DNA of 64,000 nt from Nephrocerus scutellatus (Eukaryota > Arthropoda > Insecta > Diptera > Pipunculidae), in NCBI GenBank assembly GCA_947095585.1, contig OX352764.1, positions 6,061,001 to 6,125,000 of the forward strand. Direction: 5' to 3'. Made by a program: the position numbers and the translations under genes. Shown here in pieces: positions 10,465-21,456 of the stretch; the stretch's first letter is position 1; every line of letters begins with the position of its first letter. The notes below the pieces were generated by a model, which did no database searches, was not told the DNA's origin, and worked only from the letters and a program-made list of their open reading frames with translations.

Positions 10465-11040
10465 TTTTAACCTTTAGAACTAGGTCGTCTGCATTGCTAA
10501 TTTTTGCTAATCCGTTCATCTTTAGCCTGTCAAGTAGCTGGTCCATCACTAATAGCCACAGAACAGGCGATATGACACCGCCTTGTGGGCAGCTACTAGT
10601 TGCCGCTATTGTGATGGTTTCGTCACCGAAGGAGGCCTAAATTTTCCTGCTTTTTAGCATGCTTATGACCCGTTCCTCTTGATCTAGCCTGTGTTTGAAT
10701 TACTTCGAAGCTGTTATTGTCAAAAGCACCTTGGATATCAATGAAGGCGCATAGTAACGTTTCGCAGTGTATCTTCAATTTCAGTTGTCAGCTCATGTTG
10801 TGCTTTTCAGTTGATTTGCCAGTCTGATATGCGTGTTGACTGGGGTATAGGCCTTTATACCATATATGGTGGCTTATTAGTCTCTCTATGGACTTTAGAT
10901 TAAATTATGTTTGAGGCTGATAGGTCGATGATTCTCGGTGAATTTTTTACCTCCTTTAGGTAAGAATAACAGTCGCACATCTCTCTATTTGGAACGTATT
11001 TTAGGCTTTAGCCGTACTGTAATCTGTACAGATTTCTATT
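10465..11040 (-). mobile_element. LINE group C, RT fragment, broken
   Basis: Minus-strand reverse transcriptase pieces parallel to the longer copy at 25.4-26.0 kb: NADDLVLKV (motif C, about 10465-10490), MDQLLDRLK, a disrupted GCQQGGVLSP-type loop (10565-10590), and the region before it. Several frameshifts. Its 3' boundary directly abuts the satellite array. Confidence 0.8.
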
Positions 11041-13904
11041 AATTTGCTTGAATCGCGTTCATCTGTAATAGCAGGCCTAACAAAGGAAAAAGGCACGCAC
11101 AATCGCGATGCTTATCAAAATTCATCTTCCAAAAATTGATAAGACTAAAAAACGTTGCAAATTCCACAAAATCAATGTATTTCTTGCCGCCAAACATTGC
11201 ACCAAGGATGAACGGAAGAGTGGGTTTCAAATGAAGTTTGCCAGAAAAGAGAATAGGTCTTTTCAAAAGATTCTTTGACGATTCATTGTGTTTTTTTCCT
11301 GAAAAGTCTTTGTCTCTTTAACTCTAATTAATCGACCAATAGTCATCTATATAGCTACCTACCAGAAGAAATTCTTGAATCTGTATCAGTAAAAGTAATA
11401 AAAATATGAGCCTTTTTTAACACCACACCTACCTTATCATTAGTTATCATTCTAATCCCAGTTAGAACGAAAACGTTCATTATGTAAATGTTCAGGTATT
11501 CCTTGTTGGTTATGGCAACACCTTTTCTATATCAACAAACGAAAAAAACATAAGTTTATGGTAATTCCGTTTTTGTTTGTTATTTATTTAGGTAAACTGC
11601 ACATGGTTTCTTGAAACTTTTATTTTTTCACACTCTCCTGTGGATAAGCGTTATACATAAGTCAAACAGCCATTTACTTTGTTTGTGAAATAAGAAAACC
11701 TTAATTTAAATTCAACCCAACCCATTTAAAAGCGAATCACAACGATTTCTGAATACATAACTAGAATAACATAAATAGATATAAGAAAAAAAACACAAAA
11801 AGTGTCACCATTGCAGATTAGAAAGAGTGAAAAGGAAAATAAATCGCAGATGACGCCAATACTTTATTCCAATAAAGCAGCTGCAACTTAAAACAACAAA
11901 AAGTAAATTTAATCTCACAATGCATGTAGGTATATAATATACGAGTACACATTGAATTTGATATCCTTATTTTGCATAACCAACTTAATATATCTCTCTG
12001 TCTTTGTCCCACAAACACACAAACAACTCCAACAGTTAAAAGCCAAATAATACCAAACTTCGTTTTCAAACATTGAATCCACACAATCCACATCCAATAG
12101 AAATGAAATCCAAACAAACAGCTAAAGCCAACAAAAAAATGAGAAGTTGTGTTGCAGTCGGCCCCGGCGCACTCACAAATTCACAAACCAACATACATAC
12201 AACACAATGAAAGAAAAAACAACAAATAAAAGAAAAAAAACCAGTAAAGGAGGGGACGTCAAACAGAGACAGAGTGATTTAACAATCGTTCAGTCATTCG
12301 CAGCGCAGCACATTAAGTAAACATGCAGAGGTGGAAGAAATCGTTGATGGTTACCGCCTTGCAATGTACAATTAGGTGACTTGTGGGATTGTGAATGTGA
12401 AACTGAACGGAATAGTAGTAGAAGCGCTGTCCCGACGACGTTATGAGTGACTGTAGGGTAGAGTATGTGAGCAAGCAGTAGAGAGAACGACAGCAAATTG
12501 TTAGTCGGTGCGAATGAAATGGTAAATGGAGAACTTCGAATTAAGATCAACTTAAGAAATTGAGAGAATAGAAATGGAATCATATGCATTTTGCAATTGT
12601 ATTTCATTTACCAAAGGGAAAAGTGCGGTAGTGGCTTGAGTCAAACTCAAAATTGCATTACATATTTCAATTGTTTTGCAATGGAGTGAGAAGATATTTT
12701 GTAGCTGCTGTGTATGATACAGAGGAATGAAGTGCTTATTCTAACCGTCTGATAAAAATTTTAATTTGTCTTTTCGTGTTTGTCTGATATTAAAAAAGAT
12801 TAATGAAACAACTGTCAGGATAATTCACAAATGTGATTAATTTTATAATTTGTCATTACATCTCTCCTGTCTGTTTATCTCTCCACAGGATTTTGGAATA
12901 TAAAATGTGGAATTGTTTTCCACTCAAAGTAATCGACATCAACATCACCAATTTTATTTAATTTTTGTCTACTTTTGTTTTGCATTTCTTTTGTCATCGG
13001 TTTTTACGATTAAATCGGTCAATAAAAATTTTGTTGTATTTTTATGAATATAGTATACAAAATCACAGTATACTACTCACAGCAAGTGACACGAACCGCC
13101 TACTTGAAGTATATAGGAAAATATTAGACTCCGTTGATTGGTTGGAACAAACAGAATGAAACACAAGTTATTTTTAGGATCTGAATCAGTACTCTTAATA
13201 AATTATTCTTGGCATTCTAAATGTTGAGAGAATTAAATAAAAGAGAAATTATCCGTATTTCAACACGTTGTAGAGAAACTTTCAGTAAATATATCTCTTA
13301 CAAATTGGTAAATAAAATTAAATAAACCCTGAACGTGGTGATACTCGGTAGTGAGTTTTTGCTTGAACCGGTGGTCATTGTTGCCTATATTTTTCCTCCC
13401 ATTGTCTTTGTATATTAAAATATATTGGTCGAACAATAGCAGGTATCGGTTTGAAGTTATCAGAAAAAATATTAAATTAAATTACTTACGTCTAACACTT
13501 CAAGAATTTCTTCATCTTGAACCTGATGGGCGTCAAAACACGTTTAAGTTATCATGTTATTGTTATATACCTTCATATTTTCATAAAATGTATGTAGGTA
13601 TGTACTACTTAGATAATTTATGTATTCTTACGAAAATTAGGTAGTATAAGATGTCGCCATGGGGGTATAAATTGAAAAGTGCGTTCTCCGATTAATGGCA
13701 TACGAGCATTTAGAATAAGTAAATATCACCTACCAGCGCACAGCGCCATCCGTAGACTACTAGCACAGATAGTATAATATACAGATGCCGCATGCCCATG
13801 CATTCCTTCGAGGCAAATCGATTTGTTAGAGCAGACAGATTTGGCTACCCATATAATTTTAACAATAACAACAATTACAAGTTGGGATGCTAATATGGAG
13901 ATCT
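11041..13904. other. Long unique AT-rich stretch, nothing recognised
   Basis: About 2.9 kb with no credible exon, RNA gene or transposon similarity by eye. It lies between dac and the secreted-protein gene and may hold regulatory DNA, but nothing specific shows this. Confidence 0.45.
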
Positions 13905-15375
13905 AGGCCCAAAAATACCATAAAAAAACCATCAAAAGACTCCCAAAAGACCCCGAAATGAACCCAAAACGAACCTCTAAAGAATCCCCTCAAGACCACT
14001 TGGACGACGGCCCTCAAGAACCACTTAAAACCCCTCAAGACCCCACTAAAACCACCCCAAGCCCCCTCAAGATCACTTTCAAGACTACCTTAAAATCCCC
14101 ATAAAACCCCTCTCAAGATCGCCTCAAGACAACCTCAAGACACCTTTAAGACCTCAAGACCCCACCTAAGACTCTCCCAAAACCCCTCTCAAACCCTTTC
14201 CCAGATTCCTTTAAGATCCTCCTCAAGACCGTCTCAATACCCACTCCACACCCATTGAAAAATCCTCAGGATCAACTTAAGACTCCCTCAAGATCACCGT
14301 TAGACCCCCAAGACCCATAAGAACCACCTTAAGACTCCATGAAGACCCACTCAAAACGCTCCAAAGACCCCACTCAAAACCCTCTTAAGACAACCTTGAG
14401 ACTCCCCTCAAGACCATTTTAACACCCTCTCAAGACCACCTTAAGACTCCGTCAAGACCCTCTTAAGACGATCTGAAGAACACACTTTAAATCCTCTCAA
14501 AAATCCCCAACACCAAACCTTGACGGCCTTCAAACCTCTCAAGATCCCCTCAAGACCTCCTCAGGACCCCGATCAAGACCCCACACAGGACCACCCAAGT
14601 AACCCTGAAGACCGCTCCCAAGACCCTCTTAAATCCACCTCAAGATACCTTTAAGACCCCCTTCAAGACTCTATCAAGACCCCACTCAAGCCCCTCCCCA
14701 AACCCCATCAAAACTTCAAGACGAAATCAAGACCCATTTTAAGTCCCCTCAAGATTCCCTTAAGACCCCCTTCAAGGCTCTCTCAAGACCCCACTTAAGA
14801 CCACCTAAGAACCTCCCTAAACCACCTAAAGACCCCTTTCAAAACACCCTCAAGATCCCGTTAAGACCAAGATGCAACCACCTCAAGACCCCCTTACGAC
14901 CTCACTCAAGACCACCTAAGAACCTCTCAAGAATCTCTTTAGAACGCCGCTCAAGATTCTCTTAAGACATACTCAAAACCATCCTAAGACCCCACTAAAG
15001 ACCCTTTCAAACCCCATCAAGACCCCTTCAAGACCACCACAAGACACCCTTACACCGCTCTTAAGACCCCCTCAAGATCACCTTAAGACTCGCTCAACAC
15101 CCCCTCAATTCCCCTCTCAAAACCCCTTTAAGACTCCATTAAGACTCCCTCAATACCCCCTGAAGATCCACTCAGAACTTAAGACCACCTTCAATACCAC
15201 CCTCTAGATCCCCTCACAAACCCTCAACATCATCTCAAGACGCCCTCAAAACTACCTCAAAAGCCCATTAACATTACACTTAAAAACCTCTTTAAATCCT
15301 CTTAAGATCGCCTCCGGAACCACCTGAAATCCCAATCATGACTCACCTCATGACTCACCTCAAGACCCCCTTTGT
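13905..15375 (+). repeat. Large CTCAAGACCCC-type minisatellite array
   Basis: About 1.47 kb of imperfect tandem copies of a 10-14 bp motif around CTCAAGACC(C)C, starting with a CCCAAAAGACCCC variant at 13,935-13,960. The plus strand is extremely C-rich and G-poor, with G almost only in AAGAC. Units vary in length and no frame is maintained. Same family as arrays at 19.6, 29.6, 37.9, 45.4-46.8, 47.9 and 61.0 kb. Confidence 0.9.
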
Positions 15376-15462
15376 AATAAAAATAGCGTGACAGAATGAC
15401 ATATAAACCGAAAAAATTAACACACAACCACAGGCAAGTTAATATAATAGTATATTACATAA
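15376..15462 (+). repeat. Terminal segment of the array element
   Basis: Contains AGCGTGACAGA (15387-15397), ACACAACC and GCAAGTTAATATAATAG (15444-15460). The same ordered pieces follow the smaller array at 19.97-20.0 kb, showing that array and flank move together. Confidence 0.65.
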
Positions 15463-16815
15463 CGAGCGAGGAAAGTGGACGGTAATCACTTTTAAGCGAG
15501 TAATGTAGGTATGTACGTTATTTTTCACACGACCAAAACAATTGCTCTTTTAAACTCCTCATGCGCAATACTTACTGTAGGAATGTGTAAATAACAAAAA
15601 CTACTGCAGTAAATACCAAAAGTATTTCCTATGGTAACACACAAGTGTGGATAATGTCTACTTTTGAGCGTAGGTTATAGCGTAGGAAACAGTAACTTTC
15701 ATCTATGGTCGTGTGAAAAGCATTTTACATTGTACTTTATTATCATTTTATTTTTCTAATTCATTGTTTTGATGACCTTAACTCGGAAATTTGTTAGTCG
15801 ATGATCGCAACAACCTCAATTAACGAAACCGCCTCGACCGCCTATTAGTTGTGTTAACCGATGTCGTAATGTATTATGATGTTTGTTGTAATTTTTTTTA
15901 ATATAAATTTAATTGTCAAAAAACGTTTCACTTCTTTTGTGTGCACTCTGCGCTCTTTTTAAACATTAAACAAAATCGGAAATTTCCCACATGTCCTAAC
16001 ACCAGTATCAGTTCTGAGAAAATACTATGTCTGTGTTCCATTCAAGTTTGCAAACTATAATTTAAACCATTATAGGAATGTAACATGTAATGTCATTATG
16101 TATATTTTTTCGACAACTAAGTAGTTGCTTGTAGAAGATAAACGAAATGCAATACTTAGATATCAAACGAAAATATTTATAGCTACATTGTAAAATGCAG
16201 TTTGTTAGCCGCATTCGATTGGACTGAATTAGTAGCTGTTTCAATAGAAACAAAAGTGAAGAGACTTTTCGATTGACAACTATTCAATTCAGTAAAAAAG
16301 TGGGCGAATTGGGTGAAGAGGTGTTCTGCACGTGTAGTTACTTCAGATGAGTAACATTGACAATTATATCTGATGCGAAGAATACCAATCGAACAGTCAC
16401 TCTACTACAGTAGCTTAATTTAATTAATTTAAGTGAAAAGTCGCTCAATTAACTAAATAGTTAGTTGTGCTATTCAGTCCAAACGAAGGCGGCACATTTT
16501 TATCCCATCGCGCACTGTGTTCAGTTTACATTGTATTTTATTTACCACAGATAGTGAATACACAAACCTACGGTGTATTCCAACTTATTTATTCAGCAAT
16601 ATTATATTTCCTAGACACTAATAGGTGGCGGTATGTGATTTAACATCTGCGTTTGTATTCAACAATTTTCCTTTGGCTTGGAAAATACTCAATGCTTGGT
16701 GTACAGCATGGAATTTCATTTTGGCGATCTGTTAAGTATAGCCGAATTGTATACATTTTTAGTTAATGTTCAGCTTTGCAACACGTTACTGTATTTGCTA
16801 AAAAAATAAAAAAAA
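15463..16815. other. Unique DNA, nothing recognised
   Basis: No exon, RNA gene or repeat family identified. Confidence 0.45.
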
Positions 16816-19640
16816 CAATATCTTGACAGACTATAGTAGGCTTTGTTGGCATTAAGCAACCGTGTGCGTATTTCTGGCTCCATGTTGTTTTCGGCTGCTA
16901 CAGTTGAGCCCAGATAGTTAAAGGATTGCATTACTTCAACATCGCGCTCCACTATTTGAATTGAGGGACCAATGTTGGATCTTCTACTCGCAGACGTGGC
17001 CACCATGTACTTTGTTTTGCTCACATTTATGTGCAGCGCCAGATTTCGTGCCGGCTGCTCGATCTGGATGAAAGTTTCCTGTACAGCTCTTCGGTTTCTA
17101 CTAACGATGTCAATATCGTCCGCGTAAGCCAGTATCTGAATGGACTTATAGAGAATTGTTACTCTCGCCGTTAGTCTCGGATCACTTGCTCCAACGCCAG
17201 GTTGAAGAGGACGCAGTCCATCCCCTTGTCGGAGCTCGTTATAGATGTTGAATGGGCTTGATAGTGATCCGGATATTTTTACTTGGCTTATAACATTGGT
17301 CATGGTCAACCAACATAGTCGTGTCAGTTTATTTGCGATGCCGAATTCTCTCATGGCTTGTTGAAGTTCTACTCTAGCTATGCTATCATAGGCGGCTTTA
17401 AAGTCTAAAAAAATATGGTGTAGTGTGTTTTGAAACTCTGGAAATTTTTCCATCACCTGCCTAAGGGTGTAAATCTGATCAGTTGTTGTTTTGCCTGGAA
17501 TGAAGCCACACTGGTATGGACCAATGATGACTTTATGGGGCTATCCTGTCTTGTAGGATAGAGGAGAAAATCTTATACGCGGTACTCAACAACGTTATAC
17601 CACGATAATTGCTACATGTTGTGATATCTCCTTTCTTATGTATGGGGCATAGGAATGCCTCTTCGCCAGTCTTCTCGCATCGCTTCTTCCTCCCATACTT
17701 GCACTATTAGTTCATGCATTGCTTGAGTATTGTGGGGCCTTCTGTTTTAATCAGCTCCGCTGGGATACCATTTCCGGTACCGGAGCGTTATTATTTTTGA
17801 GCCGATTTATCGCTCGGATTGCACGGACGGGATTCTTTTTCCGGGCTACTTTCTTTCGCCGGTGCGGATGCTTTTTCATATCTTCTGAGCTCTTTATATT
17901 CATCTTCGCGTGTCCGAGTTCTATGCGATTGTGGCATTGCTCGGTACGCAACATTCTTACGTTCAGTCGCTAGCTTACATTTGTCATCGAACCAGTCGTT
18001 CCGATCTCTACGACTACTCTGTCTAACATGGAGTCAACAGTACTAATGACATTTTCTCTTCTACGCCCGACATCTCAGCCCCAGGACTTACTCTCCCTAC
18101 ATTTAGGTTGAGTACTATCGCTTGACCGTAGTTGTTTCTAGTCTCTTTCTTGCGAAGGGCAGCCGTGTTGACTTGAATCTGATTCGCGGATGCTGTCTTG
18201 CTTGATGATGCAATCTGCGCTTCGAGCACCATACCAACAAGATGATAGTTCGAGTCGACGTTGGCACGTCGATACGTTCGTACCGTCATCAGGTTCGAGT
18301 TGGGCGGTTGTCTATCAACACATGGTCTATCTGGTTGCGAGTGGCTCCATCAGGAGATACCCAGGTGTCTTTGTGGATATTTTTAAGCGCAAACCTTGTA
18401 CTCGCAACGTCCAGATTATTGCTTGCTGCCATCTCTATGATTTGTTGTCCATTGTCATTAGTGTTCTCGTGTAAGTTATGGATGCCAATGCACTGCCTGA
18501 ATGCTGGGTCCCTACCTATTTTAGCATTCATATCCCCCAGAATGATTTTTACATCATACTGAGGGCAGGCATGGAGTTCCCGTTCGACTGATTCAAAGAA
18601 TTCTTCTTTTTCATCAACTGGGGAATCCCCTGTAGGTGTGTGAACGTTTATAAGGCTTAAGTTTTTAAATCTGCCCCACACGCAAAGGGTGCATAGACGT
18701 GCGTTTATTACTTTAATGGCGATGGCGGTGGTCTTCATTCTTTTGCTGGTTAGAAACCCCACCTCGTGCACATGATGTCTTGCATTACAGCTGAAATATA
18801 TGTTATATTCTGATTTTTGTAAGACACCATTCCCCGTCTACCGCATCTCCTGAATTCCTGTTATGTCAGCGTTATATTTAGACAGGGTATCGGCAGCTCT
18901 AGCTCTATACAGTGAGCGTACGTTCCATGAGAAAATTCTTAAATCGTTTAGCCGTTTTCGTTGCCCTAGTCGTCGTCGTTGATCAGTGTATCCGAGGCTG
19001 ATTTAAGATTCCGTCATACGGTTTTTTTACGGGCGAGGTTATTGGCCTAGCGCCAACCTTACTTTGAAGGGACTAGCCCGATCATTCAGCTTAATAAAAT
19101 ATTAAATTGCATTAATTATCTCAATGCTAATCGATCACATCCGCGAATTTAAACTTCAGAGGAATTGCCGGAACCATAATAATTAAACTTTGGAATGCAT
19201 TCTCTGTTGAAAAGTTGAACTCGACATTGAAATTTCGAATTATCCGAGCGATGCCAACTTCCAGCTCCATCTCAACGATACGCTTACCGATACAGCTTCG
19301 CGGGCCAAAACCAATGGGAAGACTAACAAACTACTACTACTCTTACCCGTTGAACCAGGACATCCTTCTACAAGCCTACAAGTCGCAGCCAACGCTCCGG
19401 AATGAATTCGTCTGGTCTTGGATAATATTTCGGATCTACATTTAAAGATAGCGTAACCATTGATACATCCGTTCCTTTTGGCACTTGATATCCACTTAGA
19501 TCATTGGAGGAAAATTACCAGCGGACACCACTTGGTGGTTTGATCGCACTTCCACCAGTCGGAGATAGTTACGGTCACCTGCAATTCTAGAGCATTCTGT
19601 TTTATTCCCCCTATTCTGCTGATAGCTGACCGCCATCCTT
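16816..19640 (-). mobile_element. RTE-like LINE (AP endonuclease + RT), broken, carrying a P450 fragment
   Basis: Read on the minus strand from 19,640 down. First comes a 5' region shared with the copy at 32.9 kb, interrupted at 19093-19501 by a P450-like fragment. An apurinic-type endonuclease follows (INVHTPTGDSPVDEKEEFFE; KIILGDMNAKIGRD near 18,530; DGATRNQIDHVLIDNR near 18,300), then a linker RAINRLKNN (17,790-17,815) and RT (HHIFLDFKAAYDSIAR about 17,370-17,420; ELRQGDGL near 17,230; ILAYADDIDIV about 17,110-17,145; ESKTKYM-like VSKTKYM; SFNYLGSTVAAENN). The 3' part is lost at about 16,816. The endonuclease type and RT motifs suggest the RTE group; exact clade uncertain. Frameshifts and stops throughout. 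Confidence 0.8.
19127..19496 (-). pseudogene. Cytochrome P450 C-terminal fragment, CYP12-like (mitochondrial clan)
   Basis: Minus strand. Segment one (about 19386-19493) reads GYQVPKGTDVSMV.., then DPKYYPRPDEFIPERWLR, the P450 PERF-type region. After a disrupted linker ([13 protein letters not shown] in another frame), segment two (about 19,315 down to 19,127) reads [20 protein letters not shown], the heme-binding loop FxxGxRxCxG with the first Phe changed to Ile and the Cys ligand kept. It continues to [16 protein letters not shown] and [12 protein letters not shown] followed by a stop. The spacing, the [13 protein letters not shown] loop and the tail fit the insect mitochondrial CYP12 family. 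The two segments are in different frames and most of the ~530-residue enzyme is absent, so it is a pseudogene fragment. It interrupts the RTE 5' region in the same orientation. Confidence 0.85.
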
Positions 19641-19644
19641 AATC

Positions 19645-19915
19645 CCCATCAAAACCTGAACCCTGAAAACCCCTCTCAAAACACTCACAAGACTCCCTCA
19701 AGACCCTCTCAAGACCCCATCCAAGATTCTCCCAAACCCCTTTCAAATCGCCTTCAAATTCCCTTCAAGACCACCTTAAGACTCCTTCCTCTCCTCCTCG
19801 AAGATCCCACTCAAAACATTGATAAAACCACCCTAAGATCCCCTCAAGACCACCTCAAGACCCCTTGACCACCTCAACACCCCTCAAGGCCTTGTAGGAA
19901 CGTTCATTAAGACCC
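19645..19915 (+). repeat. CTCAAGACCCC-type array, smaller copy
   Basis: Imperfect 10-14 bp repeats of the CCCCTCAAGACCACC type, same strand as the 13.9 kb array, abutting the 5' edge of the RTE-like element. Confidence 0.85.
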
Positions 19916-19959
19916 GCCCCCGAAAGATCTTTTACAAAACGCGTACAAACCGTCAACTT

Positions 19960-20010
19960 ACAGCATTTACAGCGTGACAGACACACACAAGTTAATATAA
20001 AAGCATTTAA
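19960..20010 (+). repeat. Terminal segment of array element, second copy
   Basis: AGCGTGACAGACACACACAA then GTTAATATAAAAGCATTTAA, matching the flank of the 13.9 kb array with a shorter spacer between the two blocks. Confidence 0.65.
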
Positions 20011-20032
20011 TATAAATTTTCTTTCTAAAATT

Positions 20033-20038
20033 TTTATT
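20033..20038 (-). promoter_or_regulatory. Candidate polyadenylation signal
   Basis: AATAAA on the minus strand about 220 bp beyond the stop codon of the secreted-protein gene. Plausible by position only. Confidence 0.35.
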
Positions 20039-20104
20039 TACATTAAAAAAAATTAAAAAAATTGTTTCAATTTTCGAAAAAAAAAACTTAAACAACACAC
20101 ATAA

Positions 20105-20108
<4 letters not shown>

Positions 20109-20139
<31 letters not shown>
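20109..20139. repeat. (AT)n microsatellite
   Basis: About fifteen uninterrupted AT dinucleotides. Confidence 0.98.
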
Positions 20140-20141
<2 letters not shown>

Positions 20142-20256
20142 AGAAAAAGGGAAATGAAAACTTTTATATTTTACATACATATAACATATATATTATACAG
20201 TATACTTGTACGCTGGTACATTACATTTACAATTATAGTTAGAAAATTGGGGTTTT

Positions 20257-21456
20257 TTAGAAGCCACTGCCCAGCGCTCCATGACCGAAATGTAATGGAT
20301 CGGGTGATGGAGCTCCGGTGCGCGTGCGCGCATCTTGGATATTTTGGAATCGCTCTTGGTCACTGACGTAGCCCAGCGAACCAGAGCCTAAGTAGATATT
20401 TCCACTGGGCGTTCGGATGTAACCCAGACCGCCGGAACCAAGAGCAATGGCTCTTTGTGGTTGCGGTTGTTGTTGTGGTTGCTGTAGTTGCTGCTGTTGT
20501 TGTTGTTGTTGCTGTTGTGGTTGCTGTAGTTGCTGCTGTTGTTGTTGTTGCTGTTGTGGTTGCTGTTGTTGCTGTTGTGGTTGTTGTTGCTGTTGTGGTT
20601 GTTGCTGCTGTTGAACTTGTGCCGAAGCACGACTTTGTATTTGAAAGCCTCCAGCGGCGGTCTGCGTCGAGCTCATCATTGTATGCAAACTATCAAGGAA
20701 CGTTGAGGGCAGGAAATTCATCACCATATGCTCGATGTCATTGGGGATGTCTTCGAAAACAGCGTACTGCTTGAGTTGCCGGCCATTGGCATCATAATAG
20801 AATTGACTATCGCCGCCGCTAGGTGCACTGGGGCCGGTTTCAAAACTGGTAGACAAAGTAAAATGGGGTCCGGTACCGCCGTCAATGCCAGAGAAACGCT
20901 CATCGACGGCCTGAATTGGTGATACGGTGGCCGCGGAAGCTGTTGTCAAGCCCCCGGTCAGACTGGTCAGACCAACTGAAGGTGTTGCTGTAAAAGGCAC
21001 AGTTGGCACGGAACTACCCGACGTAAAGATGGGCCTCTGATATGCTTGGACGTGAGACACACGTTGACTGGTTCGTTGCTGTTGTTGTTGCTGTAGCTGT
21101 AACTGTGGTTGTGTTATTTGCTGACGTTGTTGTGGTAGTCGCTGTGCCAGGGGCTGTGGTTGGGGCTGCGGTCGTAATCGTGTCGATGTCGGATGAACTT
21201 GATAAAAAGATTGAACCGCCTGCTGCTGGGTACGTGGCTTGGAGCGTATTCTCGGAAGTGGCGGCAACGTCGGAACCGGTGGTAATGGCACTAGCGTTGC
21301 AAGTGTTGGGTACGCGCGTGTCGGAGATGGATGGTGTTCATGCTGGAATCCAGTGGTAAACGTGGTTGTAGGAGGTTTATAGAAGTAACCATCGCTCAGT
21401 GCTAGTTCCATGTGAAGCAAACCGATTGCGATGAACACCAAGCGGTAGTACGTCAT
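20257..21456 (-). CDS. Secreted Q/P-rich protein, terminal coding exon, unknown function
   Basis: 399 codons from ATG at 21456. I chose this start because a consensus acceptor (pyrimidine tract, TTGCAG) ends exactly before it; the open frame above it is intron. Residues 1-21 (MTYYRLVFIAIGLLHMELALS) look like a signal peptide, then the mature start DGYFYKPP. A proline-rich stretch (LVPLPPVPTLPPLP) lies at about 60-75, a Q-rich stretch near 110-140, a middle part with FYYDANGRQLKQYAVFEDIP, and a long polyQ/QP tract at about 282-334. The C-terminus repeats LGSGGLGY / LGSGSLGY / ALGSGF. No transmembrane segment after the signal and no catalytic motif. It resembles extracellular or cuticle-associated low-complexity proteins, but I cannot assign a family. 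No coding exon is needed upstream; the 5' UTR is split by the intron. Same strand as dac, 13 kb away. Confidence 0.75.
   Translation of the reverse strand: MTYYRLVFIAIGLLHMELALSDGYFYKPPTTTFTTGFQHEHHPSPTRAYPTLATLVPLPPVPTLPPLPRIRSKPRTQQQAVQSFYQVHPTSTRLRPQPQPQPLAQRLPQQRQQITQPQLQLQQQQQQRTSQRVSHVQAYQRPIFTSGSSVPTVPFTATPSVGLTSLTGGLTTASAATVSPIQAVDERFSGIDGGTGPHFTLSTSFETGPSAPSGGDSQFYYDANGRQLKQYAVFEDIPNDIEHMVMNFLPSTFLDSLHTMMSSTQTAAGGFQIQSRASAQVQQQQQPQQQQQPQQQQQQPQQQQQQQQQLQQPQQQQQQQQQQLQQPQQQPQPQRAIALGSGGLGYIRTPSGNIYLGSGSLGYVSDQERFQNIQDARTRTGAPSPDPLHFGHGALGSGF

Noticed and set aside
10283..10549. 88-residue minus-strand frame spanning satellite and LINE
   Set aside because: It joins LINE RT residues to translated satellite repeat; not a gene.
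19215..19445. Plus-strand frame of 76 codons
   Set aside because: Antisense of the P450-like fragment.
20457..20774. AV-rich frame opposite the secreted-protein gene
   Set aside because: Antisense of CAG/CAA repeats.
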